Positions 21,783 to 32,681 are shown, counted from the stretch's first letter. The stretch: 64,000 bases of DNA from Pseudoxanthomonas sp. (GCF_035999195.1 NZ_DASYGY010000004.1:124001-188000); one strand, 5' to 3'. Numbers and translations: made by a program. The notes: a model not told the origin generated them from the sequence alone.

Positions 21783-22712
21783 TTGCGCATCGCGGTCCTG
21801 ATTCCCTGCCACAACGAGGCACCGACCGTGCAGAAGGTCGTCGCGGACTTCCGCCACGCGCTGCCGGAGGCAGAGGTGTGGGTCTTCGACAATGCGAGCG
21901 TGGACGACACGGCCGATCTGGCCGCGCAGGCGGGCGCACGCGTGCGCCGGGTGTCGGCGAAGGGCAAAGGCAATGTGGTGCGCGCGATGTTCCGCGACGT
22001 CGATGCCGACATCTACGTGATGGCGGATGGCGACGACACCTATCCGGCAGCGTCCGCGCGGGTGCTGATCCAGGATGTGGCCGATGGACGCGCCGACATG
22101 GTGGTGGGTACGCGGTTGGAGTCGCACGACCATGCATCGTTCCGCCGCTTCCATGGATTCGGCAACCGCCTCGTGCGCGGCTGCATCGGCGCCTTGTTCG
22201 GGCATCCCGTGCGCGACGTGCTGTCGGGCTATCGGGTGTTCTCGCGGCGCTTCGTGAAATCGATGCCGGTGTTGTCCCGCGGCTTCGAGATCGAGACGGA
22301 GATGACGGTCTTCGCACTGTCCAATGGCTTCGTCCTGTCCGAGCGCACCATCGAGTACGGCACGCGGCCCGACGGCAGCGAGTCCAAGCTCAACACGTAC
22401 CGTGATGGCATGCGGGTGTTGAAGACCATCCTGTTCCTGTTCAAGGACATGCGTCCGCTGCTGTTCTTCGGCGTGCTGTCGCTGCTCTGCGTGCTGGCGG
22501 GATTGGGATTCGGCGCCTTCGTCATCCACGAATTCACCCAGACCGGCCTGGTGACGCATCCGTCCACCGCCGTGCTGGCGGTGGCCTTCACCCTGGTGGG
22601 CGTCGTGGCCTTGGCCACGGGGCTGATCCTGGATACCGTCAACCGCCGCTCGAACGAGATCCTGCGCTTGATCACCGACCAGGTGCTGGCGCGGGACAGA
22701 TCGTCGGAGTAG
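21783..22712 (+). CDS. GT2 family glycosyltransferase, GtrB/DPM-like
   Basis: About 309 residues from a TTG reading MRIAVLIPCHNEA; an ATG at 21705 would add 26 residues but would overlap the divergent neighbour's start, so the start is uncertain. The GT-A fold motifs are present: IPCHNEAPTV, FDNASVDDT, MADGDDTYP with the metal-binding Asp residues, and DVLSGYRVFSRRF. Two C-terminal helices (LLFFGVLSLLCVLAGLGFGAF and LAVAFTLVGVVALATGLIL) match polyisoprenyl-phosphate glycosyltransferases such as GtrB or DPM. It probably transfers a sugar from a nucleotide donor to undecaprenyl phosphate at the inner face. The 3' end overlaps the convergent GT-C gene by 41 bp. Confidence 0.85.
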   Translation: MRIAVLIPCHNEAPTVQKVVADFRHALPEAEVWVFDNASVDDTADLAAQAGARVRRVSAKGKGNVVRAMFRDVDADIYVMADGDDTYPAASARVLIQDVADGRADMVVGTRLESHDHASFRRFHGFGNRLVRGCIGALFGHPVRDVLSGYRVFSRRFVKSMPVLSRGFEIETEMTVFALSNGFVLSERTIEYGTRPDGSESKLNTYRDGMRVLKTILFLFKDMRPLLFFGVLSLLCVLAGLGFGAFVIHEFTQTGLVTHPSTAVLAVAFTLVGVVALATGLILDTVNRRSNEILRLITDQVLARDRSSE

Positions 22713-24273
22713 CCGAGCGACGCACCAGCGGACAGAGTTCGAGCCGGCTCAGGTTGGTCGGCACGTTGCGGCACGCGCCGCCAAGCGCCAGCCCGTAGGC
22801 GTGGTAGTGCTCGGCGGGCGGTGCGGAGTCCGGTACTTCACGGAGCAGGAACAGTGGCCCGGTGTGCTGCCGCACGCGTTGCTCGGCGCGTGCCTGCAGT
22901 CGGGTGCAGCGTTCCGGCGTCATGAAATTGTTGTGGATCGAGATCGCCGGCACGTCACCGGGCAGATGCGCCACGGCGTAACCCAGGGGTTTGTCCTCCG
23001 CCAGCACCACCAGGCTGTCGCGTGGGAAGGCGGGCAGGCGGACCTCCACCATCGGCGTGCTGAAGGACTCGCGGCCCCAGCCGGGCCGATTGGTGACACC
23101 TACGATCAACAAGGCCGACAGCACCAGCACCGTGCGGGGAAAGCGTCGGGGCAGCCACTGCGACAGCATGCCGATGATCGTGATCGAGCAGACCAGTTCC
23201 AGCGCGAACAGGTACCGATAGATCCCGTACAGCGTCACCCACACCGCGAAGCTGAGCAGCACGAACACCAGCAGCGCATGGACCATGCCCATGTCGCGCG
23301 CGTGCTGGGCACGCGCACGCCATGCGGTCACCCACCAGGCTGCAAGCGCGGAAAAACCGAGCAGCAGGCGCGGATCGGCCAGTCTGCTTTCGGAAAAGCG
23401 GGTGCTTTCAATCAGCAGGTGGAAAGGCGCCCGCAGTGCGTCCAGGTCGTGCGGCACGAAGCGCACGTCCTTGTGGCCATGCGGCAGCGCATCCGGCGAA
23501 GCGAACCACTCATTGAAGTAGGGAAACAGCGGATTGCCATGCGTCTGCCACAGATGCAGCGCCCAAGGGCCCGCCGTCAGCAGCCCACCCACAATGCCGC
23601 CCACCGCCAGCGCCAGCAGGCGCGCAGGCGCTCCACGCAGCGGACCGGCGACCAGCGCGGCGCCGATGAAGCCGATGCAGTACATCGCACCCGTGAGCTT
23701 GAGGCCGGCGGCCAGCCCGGCGAACAGTCCCACCGGCATCCAGGTGGCCCAGTCGCCGCGCCGGCCCTGCGAATCCACGGCCCACCACAGTCCCGCCATC
23801 ACGCCGGCCGCCACGAAGGCATCGTTGAACGTGGTGCCGATGCTGGGCATCACGGCCGCGCCACCCACGGCGGCCAGCCCGGCCATGGCCGTTCGCAGCG
23901 TGCCGCGCTGTTGCGGCCACAGCTGGTCCAGCAGCCGCAGGGCGAACAGCACCGCGATGAACGCATGCAGCCCCAGCCACAGCGAAACCAGCCAGCCAGG
24001 CAAGCCCGCGCGCACCATCCACGCGAACGGAACGTCCAGCGTCGGGTTGTGCCAGGTCTGCAGCTGCGCGGCCGCGATGTCCTGGCCATAGCGGCCGTCC
24101 AGCAACGCGGATGGCGTATAGAGGTGGTAGTTGCGCAGGTCCCAGTTGCCGTCCTGTCCCTGGATCGCCATCGCCAGCAGCACCAGGACCAGCGCGGTGA
24201 TCGCGGGCGCCTTCCAGGGATTGGACTGCGGCGTGGCGGACGGAGAAGAAGGCAAGGGAGCATCCTTGTGCAT
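22672..24273 (-). CDS. Polytopic GT-C-like membrane protein, probable glycosyltransferase
   Basis: 533 residues, about 11 membrane helices, with a first extracytoplasmic loop carrying NWDLRNYHLYTPSALLDGRYGQD and an Asp-containing loop typical of polyprenyl-sugar-dependent GT-C enzymes (GT39/GT83/GT87-like). The C-terminal 150 residues look periplasmic. The ATG at 24273 (MHKDAPLPSS) is preferred over an upstream GTG. Next to GtrA-like and GtrB-like genes it is the natural candidate for the transferase that moves the flipped sugar to an acceptor such as O-antigen. The acceptor is not knowable here. Confidence 0.68.
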   Translation of the reverse strand: MHKDAPLPSSPSATPQSNPWKAPAITALVLVLLAMAIQGQDGNWDLRNYHLYTPSALLDGRYGQDIAAAQLQTWHNPTLDVPFAWMVRAGLPGWLVSLWLGLHAFIAVLFALRLLDQLWPQQRGTLRTAMAGLAAVGGAAVMPSIGTTFNDAFVAAGVMAGLWWAVDSQGRRGDWATWMPVGLFAGLAAGLKLTGAMYCIGFIGAALVAGPLRGAPARLLALAVGGIVGGLLTAGPWALHLWQTHGNPLFPYFNEWFASPDALPHGHKDVRFVPHDLDALRAPFHLLIESTRFSESRLADPRLLLGFSALAAWWVTAWRARAQHARDMGMVHALLVFVLLSFAVWVTLYGIYRYLFALELVCSITIIGMLSQWLPRRFPRTVLVLSALLIVGVTNRPGWGRESFSTPMVEVRLPAFPRDSLVVLAEDKPLGYAVAHLPGDVPAISIHNNFMTPERCTRLQARAEQRVRQHTGPLFLLREVPDSAPPAEHYHAYGLALGGACRNVPTNLSRLELCPLVRRSATPTICPAPAPGR

Positions 24274-24335
24274 GGGGCTGAATTGGTACCATCGCAGCAC
24301 GGCGCGAGGCCGGCATCATCGTAATGGGAAACCAC

Positions 24336-25703
24336 ATGAAGCAACTACACGTCGTCATCCTGGCCGCCGGCGAAGGCAAGCGCATGAAGTCCGTGCTGCC
24401 CAAGGTGCTGCAGCCGATCGCCGGTCGGCCGATGCTGGCGCACGTGATCGACGCGGCGCGCGCGCTGTCGCCGGCCGGCGTGCACGTGGTCTACGGCCAC
24501 GGCGGCGACCAGGTGCAGGCGGCCTTCGCCGACCAGCCGGACCTGCACTGGGCGCACCAGGCGCAGCAGCTGGGAACCGGCCATGCCGTCGCGCAGGCGA
24601 TGCCGGAGATCCCCGACGGCGCGCGCGTGCTGGTGCTGTACGGCGACGTGCCGCTGTCCCGCAGCGAAACGCTGCAACGGCTGCTGGACGCGCCGGGTCG
24701 GCTGGCCGTACTGGTCGCCGAGCCGGCGGATCCCACCGGTTACGGCCGCATCGTGCGCGACGAAGCGGGCCGCGTGGCCGCGATCGTCGAGCACAAGGAT
24801 GCGGACGAGGAGCAGCGCCGCATCCGCACGATCAACACCGGCATCATCGCCGCCGACAGCAGCGCACTGAAGGGCTGGCTGGCGCGGCTGTCCAACGACA
24901 ACGCGCAGGGCGAGTACTACCTGACCGACGTGTTCGCGATGGCCGCGGAAGAATTCACGCCGGCGGAGATGGTGCTGGTCGGCGAGCCGATCGAGGCCGA
25001 AGGCGCCAACGATCCCTGGCAGCTGTCGCAGCTCGAGCGCGCCTACCAGCTGCGCGCGGCACGGGCCTTGTGCACGCAGGGCGCACGCCTGATCGATCCG
25101 GCGCGATTCGACCAGCGCGGCACGGTCAAGGTGGGTCGCGACGTGCAGATCGACGTCGACGTGGTGCTGGAAGGCGAGGTGGAACTCGGCGACGGCGTGG
25201 TCGTCGGTCCGTTCACGCGCCTCAAGGACGTCAAGCTCGGTGCCGGCACGCAGGTGCGCGCGCACTGCGATCTGGAAGGCGTGGTCAGCGAAGGCGCCGC
25301 GCTGATCGGTCCGTACGCGCGCCTGCGTCCGGGCACGCAACTCGCGGACGGCGTGCACGTCGGCAACTTCGTCGAGACCAAGAACGCGCGCATCGGCGTG
25401 GGCAGCAAGGCCAACCACCTGACCTATCTGGGCGATACGGTGATCGGGACCGGGACCAACATCGGCGCCGGCACCATCACCTGCAACTACGACGGCGTGA
25501 ACAAGTCCACGACCACGATCGGCGACCGTGTGTTCGTCGGCTCCAACTCCTCGCTGGTCGCACCGGTCACGCTGGCCGACGGCGCCACCATCGGTGCGGG
25601 TTCGGTGATCTCGAAGAACGCACCGGCCGACCAGCTGACGGTCGCGCGTGCACGCCAGGTCACCATCGAAGGCTGGCAGCGGCCGGTGAAGAAGCCGAAG
25701 TAG
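24336..25703 (+). CDS. glmU: Bifunctional UDP-GlcNAc pyrophosphorylase / glucosamine-1-phosphate acetyltransferase
   Basis: 455 residues. The N-terminal uridylyltransferase has LAAGEGKRMKSVLPKVLQPIAG; the C-terminal left-handed beta-helix has hexapeptide repeats and GAGTITCNYDGVNKSTT with acetyltransferase residues. It makes UDP-GlcNAc for peptidoglycan and lipopolysaccharide. The second of two close ATGs is chosen because a GGGAA lies properly spaced before it. A REP begins 2 bp after the stop codon. glmS, acting earlier in the pathway, lies 9 kb downstream, separated by an efflux operon. Confidence 0.96.
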   Translation: MKQLHVVILAAGEGKRMKSVLPKVLQPIAGRPMLAHVIDAARALSPAGVHVVYGHGGDQVQAAFADQPDLHWAHQAQQLGTGHAVAQAMPEIPDGARVLVLYGDVPLSRSETLQRLLDAPGRLAVLVAEPADPTGYGRIVRDEAGRVAAIVEHKDADEEQRRIRTINTGIIAADSSALKGWLARLSNDNAQGEYYLTDVFAMAAEEFTPAEMVLVGEPIEAEGANDPWQLSQLERAYQLRAARALCTQGARLIDPARFDQRGTVKVGRDVQIDVDVVLEGEVELGDGVVVGPFTRLKDVKLGAGTQVRAHCDLEGVVSEGAALIGPYARLRPGTQLADGVHVGNFVETKNARIGVGSKANHLTYLGDTVIGTGTNIGAGTITCNYDGVNKSTTTIGDRVFVGSNSSLVAPVTLADGATIGAGSVISKNAPADQLTVARARQVTIEGWQRPVKKPK

Positions 25704-25704
25704 T

Positions 25705-25770
25705 GTAGGGCGGGCCTTGGCCCGCCGCGTTCGCCGGATGTAACGGACGGCGGGACAAGGCCCGCCCTAC
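25705..25770. repeat. GTAG-headed REP pair (GGCGGGCC family) after glmU
   Basis: GTAGGGCGGGCCTTGG and, inverted, CCCGCCCTAC bound a 66-bp unit with nested inverted repeats. Confidence 0.85.
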
Positions 25771-25829
25771 GCGGTCTCGGGTAACGGGAGCTTGCGCGTG
25801 GCGTGAGCGCCAAGAGCGCCGCGTGCCAC

Positions 25830-25850
25830 GTAGCGTGCGCCATGCGCACG
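25830..25850. repeat. Single REP, GTAGCGTGCGCC family
   Basis: The first 16 bases GTAGCGTGCGCCATGC and the CACG end match the units at 21192 and 59221; no inverted partner lies nearby. Confidence 0.75.
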
Positions 25851-25963
25851 ACCGCATCGATCGTTGCTCCATGCACCCTACTGGCCCCACGACTGATGCA
25901 CGCCTGGATGGCGCGATGACGGCGGGTCCGCACGACAGCTGAAGTGCGGATCGCGGCTGCCAG

Positions 25964-25997
25964 CCCTCACCCCTTGCCCTCTCCCGGAGGGAGAACG
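25964..25997. repeat. CCCTCACCCC...CTCCCGGAGGGAG interspersed repeat
   Basis: A C-rich left part followed by the palindrome CTCCCGGAGGGAG. Related in design to 31323-31369 and 10103-10144. Confidence 0.6.
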
Positions 25998-26028
25998 CAG
26001 CCGATGCCGTGTCGTTCCCGCGTCGCGT

Positions 26029-26094
26029 GTAGGGCGGGCCTCGGCCCGCCGCTTTCGCCGGATATCACGGACGGCGGGCCAAGGCCCGCCCTAC
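26029..26094. repeat. GTAG-headed REP pair (GGCGGGCC family) overlapping the kinase stop codon
   Basis: GTAGGGCGGGCC at 26029 and CCCGCCCTAC ending at 26094. On the minus strand the kinase stop codon TAG (26093-26091) is the TAG of this unit's GTAG head. Confidence 0.85.
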
Positions 26095-27418
26095 GTGGTT
26101 TCAGGCAGCTGTATGGACACGCACAGTCCGCCGCCTTCGCGGTTGTGCAGCGATAGCCGACCACCGTGGGCCTCGATGATCTCGCGGGTCAGTGCCAGGC
26201 CCAGGCCGGTGCCGTTGCGCTTGGTGGAATAGAACGGCACCAGCGCGTTCTGCAGCACCGCGTCGTTCATGCCGGTGCCGCGGTCCATCACCTCGATGCG
26301 CAGCCAGTCGGGCAGCCGCGTCAGTTTCACCGACACGCCGTCGGCGCTGCCGCCGGCTTCATGGGCGTTCTTGAGCAGATTGAGGATGGCCTGCTCGAGT
26401 TGTGCGACATCGATGCGACCATCGATCTCGCCCTCCGGCATCACCAGCTCGAAGCCGATCTGCCGCTGCAGTCCCTCGAAGAACGCACGCCAATGCACGG
26501 TCTGCAGTTGCGGCGACGGCAGTTTGGCGAAGCGCGCATAGCCGCGGATGAAGCCTTCCAGGTGGCGTGCGCGGTCCTCGATGGTGCCGAAGACTTCCTC
26601 CAGCCGATCATGCCGCCCACGGCGCACGAGCTCGGCGCCCGAATGCGCGAGCGAGGCGACGGGGGCCAGCGAATTGTTGAGCTCGTGGCTGATCACCCGG
26701 ATCACCTTCTTCCAGGTCATCACTTCCTGCCGCCGCAGTTCGCTGGTCAGCAGGCGCAGCAGCAGCAGTTCATGCGGTCGTCCGTTGAGGCGGAAGGTGC
26801 GACGGGCCAGGTGGTAGACCTGTTCCTCGCCATCCTCTTCCTCGCTGCCGATGGCGAACAGGCTGTCGCCACCGCGCGCCAGCGCCTCGCGCATCTCGAC
26901 CGGCGAGGATCCGATCAGGGCGTCGTAGTCCTGGCCTTCCAGCTTCCACCCGCTGTGCAGCAGCTTGCGCGCGGCCACGTTGGCGAAGATCACGCGCCGC
27001 ACGCCGTCGCCGCCCGGCGCGATCAGCAGCATCGCCACCGGCGTGTTCTGCACCATGGTATCGAGCAGCAGCTCGCGCTGGACCAGGCTCAGCCGCTGTT
27101 CGCGCAGCACCTCGCCCAGCGAGGCGTGCGCGCGCACCAGTTCGGCGAGTTCGTCGTTGCCGCGCCAGTGGATGCCGAAGTTGTACTCGCCGTCGCGGTA
27201 GCTGTTGACGCTGCCGGCCAGCGCGCGGAACAGCGAGTACGTGCTGCGCAGGCCGCGGCGGATCGCCCACATCGCCAGCGGCAGCACCACGATGGCCGAG
27301 ACCAGCACGGCGACCACGTCGTCGCCGATCCAGTGCGACAGCAGCACCGGCAGCGCCATCGCCAGCGCGAGCAGCGGCAGCAGCCAGGACAGCACGCGGC
27401 CGGCGAGCGAGCGGCGGA

Positions 27419-27422
<4 letters not shown>
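26091..27422 (-). CDS. Histidine kinase of the efflux operon, NtrY-like with short-loop membrane sensor
   Basis: 443 residues. Two helices at about 9-29 and 37-54 are joined by only HWIGDDV, so there is no periplasmic sensor domain; kinases of this shape are called intramembrane-sensing and often respond to a partner ABC transporter. A linker and a PAS-like domain follow (about 110-230), then the H-box with VISHELNNSLAP (His near 244), N-box NLLKNAHEA, and G boxes DRGTGMND and GTGLGLALTREIIEAHGG. It should phosphorylate the NtrC-type regulator encoded just upstream. Start ATG overlaps the regulator stop (ATGA). Its stop codon lies in a REP. Confidence 0.9.
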
Positions 27423-28756
<1,334 letters not shown>

Positions 28757-28759
28757 GCG

Positions 28760-29974
28760 CTATAGCCTAACCGAAGGACTGCGACTGACGAGGTGCGGCG
28801 GAATGCGGAAGGCCCGCATCGCAAGCCATGTCGCCACCAGGGCAAGCGCCGCCGCGCAGGCCGTCGCCAGCAAGACGGTGTGCAGCGGGGACAGGAGGGG
28901 CAAACCGCCGGAAAGCCGGGAGGCGATCGGCGAACCCGCTATCAGCCCGCCGAACATCGCGCCCAGTCCGGCCAACGCGCCGAGTTCCAGACCCCATTCG
29001 CGCACGATCTGGTGGCGAGTCGCACCGAACGCCTGCCGCAGACTGAGTTCCAGTCGTTGATGTCGGGCCATCCACTCGGTCGCGAACAGCAGCGTCGCCA
29101 ACAGGACCAGCGCAGCAAGGCCAGCGGCTGCCGAAAGCGCTCTTGGCAGCAGGGGACGAAGCGATGCCATCGCGATGCGGTCGGCGGAGAGCGGGCGCGA
29201 CGCAGCCGGGAGTCCGCGCGGGTACGCCTTCTTCAACATGCGCTCCACGGCCGTCGATACGCGCACCCGTTCTCCGCTCGCGCTGCGCACGAGCAGCGGA
29301 CCCACCCGCGCGTCGGCAGGTGCGGTAGGCAACAGGATGGCAAAACCTTCGGGATTCTGGCGGAACCCGTTCCCCGCGGCCGGAAGCGCGGCGACGACGC
29401 CGATGACGGTCAGCGGAGCGTCGTGATGGATGTGCAGGCGTCCGCCGATGGCGGACGTGCCGGGGAACAGGCGTTCAGCCAGGCTGGCGCTGATGATCGC
29501 CGGCGCGCCGCGGGCGTGCAGGCGGGTCTGGTCGCCGCTGTAGACGCTGAGGTCGGCGGGAGCGAAATCGCGCCCTTCGATCAGCTGCAGTCCGAGCGTC
29601 TGCACCATTCCGTCGGTTCCGAAGTAGATGGCAACCACCGCGTTGTCGCTCTGCGCATCGTCCTTCCATACACGGGCCGCCCACGACACGTCGAACGAGT
29701 ACGGCGACTGGTTGGCGACAGCGGCATGGCGTACGCCCGGCACGGACCGGATCAGCTCAAGGACATCCGCCGAGGGCAGCGGCACATTGTCGACCGTGTC
29801 CAGACGGGGGAACACGGTGATCTCGTCTTCCGGCAGTACGGGCGGTGGCGTTGGCATGGCCCGCCATGCGGACCATGCCAACGATGCCAGCATGATGAAG
29901 GCCACGACTTCCGCCACCAGCAGGCTGGTCCACCAGGGGTGCCGCCCGAGCAACAACAGGCGTGAGCGGACCAT
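28760..29974 (-). CDS. ABC transporter permease 3, FtsX/MacB type
   Basis: 404 residues. One N-terminal helix (TSLLVAEVVAFIMLASLAWSAW), a large periplasmic MacB_PCD-like domain (about 50-270, containing VEGRDFAP-like IEGRDFAPADL) and three C-terminal helices with RQAFGATRHQI, the FtsX signature region. It is the most divergent of the three permeases. It lies 23 bp after permease 2. Whether it pairs with permease 1 or 2, or acts separately, is unknown. Confidence 0.8.
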   Translation of the reverse strand: MVRSRLLLLGRHPWWTSLLVAEVVAFIMLASLAWSAWRAMPTPPPVLPEDEITVFPRLDTVDNVPLPSADVLELIRSVPGVRHAAVANQSPYSFDVSWAARVWKDDAQSDNAVVAIYFGTDGMVQTLGLQLIEGRDFAPADLSVYSGDQTRLHARGAPAIISASLAERLFPGTSAIGGRLHIHHDAPLTVIGVVAALPAAGNGFRQNPEGFAILLPTAPADARVGPLLVRSASGERVRVSTAVERMLKKAYPRGLPAASRPLSADRIAMASLRPLLPRALSAAAGLAALVLLATLLFATEWMARHQRLELSLRQAFGATRHQIVREWGLELGALAGLGAMFGGLIAGSPIASRLSGGLPLLSPLHTVLLATACAAALALVATWLAMRAFRIPPHLVSRSPSVRL

Positions 29975-29997
29975 GGCGACGTCGCGAGGCGATGCAA

Positions 29998-31221
29998 TCA
30001 GGCCGTACGCGTCGCCACTGCCGGCGGTACCGACGCGGCCCGGCGTGCCGGTCCGTACACCGCGACCTGGCCGAGCAGCCACAGCAACACCGCGCCGACC
30101 GGCAGGTACAGCAGCGGCAGGCGCGGCAGTTCGTACTTGCCCATCAGCAGCTGGTTGATGCCGTAGGCCAGGACCATGCCGATGACGATGCCGATGGTGG
30201 CCAGCAGGAAGTTCTCGGTCTGGAAGTAGCGCAGGATCTGGCCCTTCGTCGCGCCCAGCGCGCGGCGGATGCCGATCTGCTTGGTGCGCTGCTGCACCCA
30301 GAAACTGGCCAGGCCGACGATGCCCAGCGCGGTGACGACGAGCAGCGAGACGATCACGGTCAGCAGCAGCCAGGCCATCGCGCGGTCGCCGCGGTAGTAG
30401 TTGTCCATGATCTCGGTGAACGTGCCCTCGCGCAGGATCAGGCGACGCGAGCTGTTCTTCTCCAGTGTGGCGACCGCGGCCTTCTGTACCTCGGCGCGGC
30501 GCGCGGGATCCGTGCGCAGCACGAACGTGCCCAGGGTCATGTCCTTGGCCGGGAAGATCATCGTGTAACCCGCTTCCGCCGGGCCGCCGTTGTCGTTGGT
30601 GCGGATCAGGCGCTCCACCACGCCGACCACGCGGTGTGGCGTGTTGTCCGCGTTCCACGAGTACAGGTTCTTGCCGATGGCGCTTTCGCCGGGGAACAGC
30701 TTGTTCGCCAGTTCGCGGCTGATGATCACCGCAGGCAGGTTCACCCGGGCGTTCTGCTTGTTCATCTCGGTCCAGTTGGCATATTCGTCCGCATTGAAGT
30801 CGCGGCCCTCGGCCAGTCGCAGGCCCAGCGTGTCGATGACGTTCTCGCCGAGGTAGACATTGGCCTGCGCGCTGGGGCGTTCCTGCTCCGGCGCCAGCTG
30901 GATGGAGCTGTTCCACGAGGAGTTGTCGAACGGCACGTGGTTGATGCTGCTGGCGGCCTTGACGCCGGGCAGGGTGCGCAGGCTGGCGACGTCCTGCTTC
31001 ACCAGCGCGTCGGCCTCGGGGTTGTCGCCGATGTTGCCCATGCTGATGCGCACGATCTCTTCGTTCGCCAGGCCGGTGGGGCGATCGATGCGCTCCAGTC
31101 GCTGGGTGATGAGGAAGACCGCGTTGCAGATGATGGCGCACGACAGCGCCACTTCCAGCACGATCAGCGCGGCGGCCGTCTTGTGGCGGGCCAGGGTGGA
31201 GAGGATGGGGCGGATGTCCAT
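29998..31221 (-). CDS. ABC transporter permease 2, MacB type
   Basis: 407 residues. N-terminal helix (AAALIVLEVALSCAIICNAVFL), periplasmic domain with LAEGRDFNADEY and ISRELANKLFPGESAIGKNL, and three C-terminal helices with IGIRRALGATKGQILRYFQTEN. This is the standard layout of MacB/LolE-like mechanotransmission permeases, which couple ATP hydrolysis to periplasmic movement rather than moving substrate through the membrane core. It is 149 bp after permease 1, a gap containing GC-rich repeats. Confidence 0.88.
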   Translation of the reverse strand: MDIRPILSTLARHKTAAALIVLEVALSCAIICNAVFLITQRLERIDRPTGLANEEIVRISMGNIGDNPEADALVKQDVASLRTLPGVKAASSINHVPFDNSSWNSSIQLAPEQERPSAQANVYLGENVIDTLGLRLAEGRDFNADEYANWTEMNKQNARVNLPAVIISRELANKLFPGESAIGKNLYSWNADNTPHRVVGVVERLIRTNDNGGPAEAGYTMIFPAKDMTLGTFVLRTDPARRAEVQKAAVATLEKNSSRRLILREGTFTEIMDNYYRGDRAMAWLLLTVIVSLLVVTALGIVGLASFWVQQRTKQIGIRRALGATKGQILRYFQTENFLLATIGIVIGMVLAYGINQLLMGKYELPRLPLLYLPVGAVLLWLLGQVAVYGPARRAASVPPAVATRTA

Positions 31222-31242
31222 GGTGGGCCTCTGGGGTTTCAG

Positions 31243-31268
31243 CCCCTTCCCCCGCGTGCGGAGGAAGG
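31243..31268. repeat. Degenerate copy of the CCTTCCCCCG palindrome
   Basis: CCCCTTCCCCCGCGTGCGG then AGGAAGG, an imperfect inverted repeat in the gap between the permease 1 and permease 2 genes. Confidence 0.5.
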
Positions 31269-31322
31269 TCGGAATGGGATCAGGTCGTCGGGTGTCGCGA
31301 GGTGGGGGGCGTCATCGTCCTG

Positions 31323-31369
31323 CCCTCGCCCCCACCCCGACCCTCCCCCGCCAGCGGGGGAGGGAGCGG
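31323..31369. repeat. GC-rich palindromic repeat between the permease 1 and permease 2 genes
   Basis: Arms CCCTCCCCCG (31341-31350) and CGGGGGAGGG (31355-31364) with a CCCTCGCCCCCACCCC flank; the intergenic relative of the repeat inside lpdA. Confidence 0.75.
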
Positions 31370-31370
31370 A

Positions 31371-32681
31371 TCATTGCGATTTCAACTGGATGGCGGGCGT
31401 CACCTGCATCGCGCGCCACGCCGGCAGCATGCCGGCGAGCAGGCTGGCGACGATCGCCAGCGCGAACGTGGCCAGCAGCATCTTCAGGTCCATGTGCGCG
31501 AGATCGGCGTAACCCGCCGGCTGCTGGCGGACCGCCAGCAGGCCCAGCCACGCCAGCACCAGGCCGAGCGCGCCACCGACCAGGCCGACGGTGCCGGCTT
31601 CCACCAGGCACTGCGCGAAGATCGCCTTGCGCGTGGCGCCCAGCGCCCGGCGCACGCCGATCTGCGATGCACGGCCGAGGAACTTGGCCAGCAGCAGGCC
31701 GACGGTGTTGAGCAGGCAGACGGCCAGGAAGCCGAACGCCAGCCACACCTGCAGGCGCACGTCGCCCGGTACCGCACCCTGCTTGTCCAGCCACTGCATC
31801 ACGTTGTGCAGGTCCACATTGGTCGGCCGTTCGAACCGGCCCGCCGCGCGCTGCTGGTCCGAGTAGTTGGCCAGATACTGCTTGTACGCCGCGACCTTGG
31901 CCGGCGTGTCCAGTTCCACCCAGTACTGCAGCCACGAACATGGGGCATTGGGGCCGCGCGAGCCTTCTTCATCGCCACTGGAGTCGCCCCAGCAGTTCAT
32001 GTTGCCCTGCGTGCCCATCTTCAGGCTGAGGGCGGTCCAGAACGGCACGAACAGCTGTTCCACTTCGGTGAAGCGGTCCTGCGTCATGTCGTAGAACTTC
32101 GGCGCGGGGCGCCATTCGTCCAGCACGCCGACGATGCGGAACGTGCTGCCCGAGGCCGTAAGCTCACGGCCGACGCTGTTGGCGCCGCCGAAGAGCTTGT
32201 CGTTGAGCGCCTTGGAGATCACCGCCACGCGGGTGCGCGACTCGTCGTCCGCCGCGGCCCATCCGTTGCCGTAGCGGAACGGCACGTCGAACATCGGGAA
32301 GAAGTCCGCGGTGGTGTAGCGCGCTTCGACCCGGAAGGGCTCGATCCTGCCGTCCTGCGATTCCACCGACGACGCGCCGCCGGTCATCAGCGCCTGGCGG
32401 TCGGCCTTCCTGTCCTTCAGCAGGCGCTCCGCGTCGTAGCGGGTGAACTGGTCTTCCGGCTCGTCGCCGGGCGTGAAGCCGTTCGCCGATCGCGGCTCGA
32501 TGCGGGGATAGAACAGCTTGTCGCTCTTCTGCGGGATCGGGTCGCCGGACAGCACGTAGAACACCGTCAGCGTGGTCATGCTGGCGCCGATGCCCAGCGC
32601 GATGGCCAGCACCATCAGGAAGGTCAGCGCCTTGTTGCGCTTGAAGCTGCGCAGCGCGAGGGAAAAGTAGTAGCCGAACAT
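31371..32681 (-). CDS. ABC transporter permease 1, MacB type
   Basis: 436 residues. N-terminal SFKRNKALTFLMVLAIALGIGASMTTL, then a periplasmic MacB_PCD domain (TADFFPMFDVPFRYGNGW, ISKALNDKLFGGANSVGREL) and three C-terminal helices with IGVRRALGATRKAIFAQCLVEA. Same family as permease 2 but not close enough to suggest a recent duplication. It is the first permease gene after the ATPase. Confidence 0.88.
   Translation of the reverse strand: MFGYYFSLALRSFKRNKALTFLMVLAIALGIGASMTTLTVFYVLSGDPIPQKSDKLFYPRIEPRSANGFTPGDEPEDQFTRYDAERLLKDRKADRQALMTGGASSVESQDGRIEPFRVEARYTTADFFPMFDVPFRYGNGWAAADDESRTRVAVISKALNDKLFGGANSVGRELTASGSTFRIVGVLDEWRPAPKFYDMTQDRFTEVEQLFVPFWTALSLKMGTQGNMNCWGDSSGDEEGSRGPNAPCSWLQYWVELDTPAKVAAYKQYLANYSDQQRAAGRFERPTNVDLHNVMQWLDKQGAVPGDVRLQVWLAFGFLAVCLLNTVGLLLAKFLGRASQIGVRRALGATRKAIFAQCLVEAGTVGLVGGALGLVLAWLGLLAVRQQPAGYADLAHMDLKMLLATFALAIVASLLAGMLPAWRAMQVTPAIQLKSQ

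Larger units (their letters stand above)
25704..26090. other. Repeat-filled gap between glmU and the histidine kinase gene
   Basis: No gene. In order: a GGCGGGCC-type REP pair (25705-25770), a single GTAGCGTGCGCC REP (25830-25850), a GC-rich palindromic repeat (25964-25997) and a second GGCGGGCC-type pair (26029-26094) that runs into the kinase stop codon. Confidence 0.8.

Noticed and set aside
22672..22712. The convergent overlap of the GtrB-like and GT-C genes as an annotation error
   Set aside because: Both frames carry consistent C-terminal sequence, and a similar 39-bp convergent overlap exists at 7283-7321, so short tail overlaps seem normal here.
25704..26090. A possible insertion sequence or att site suggested by dense inverted repeats
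   Set aside because: There is no transposase or target duplication; the repeats are explained by REP units.
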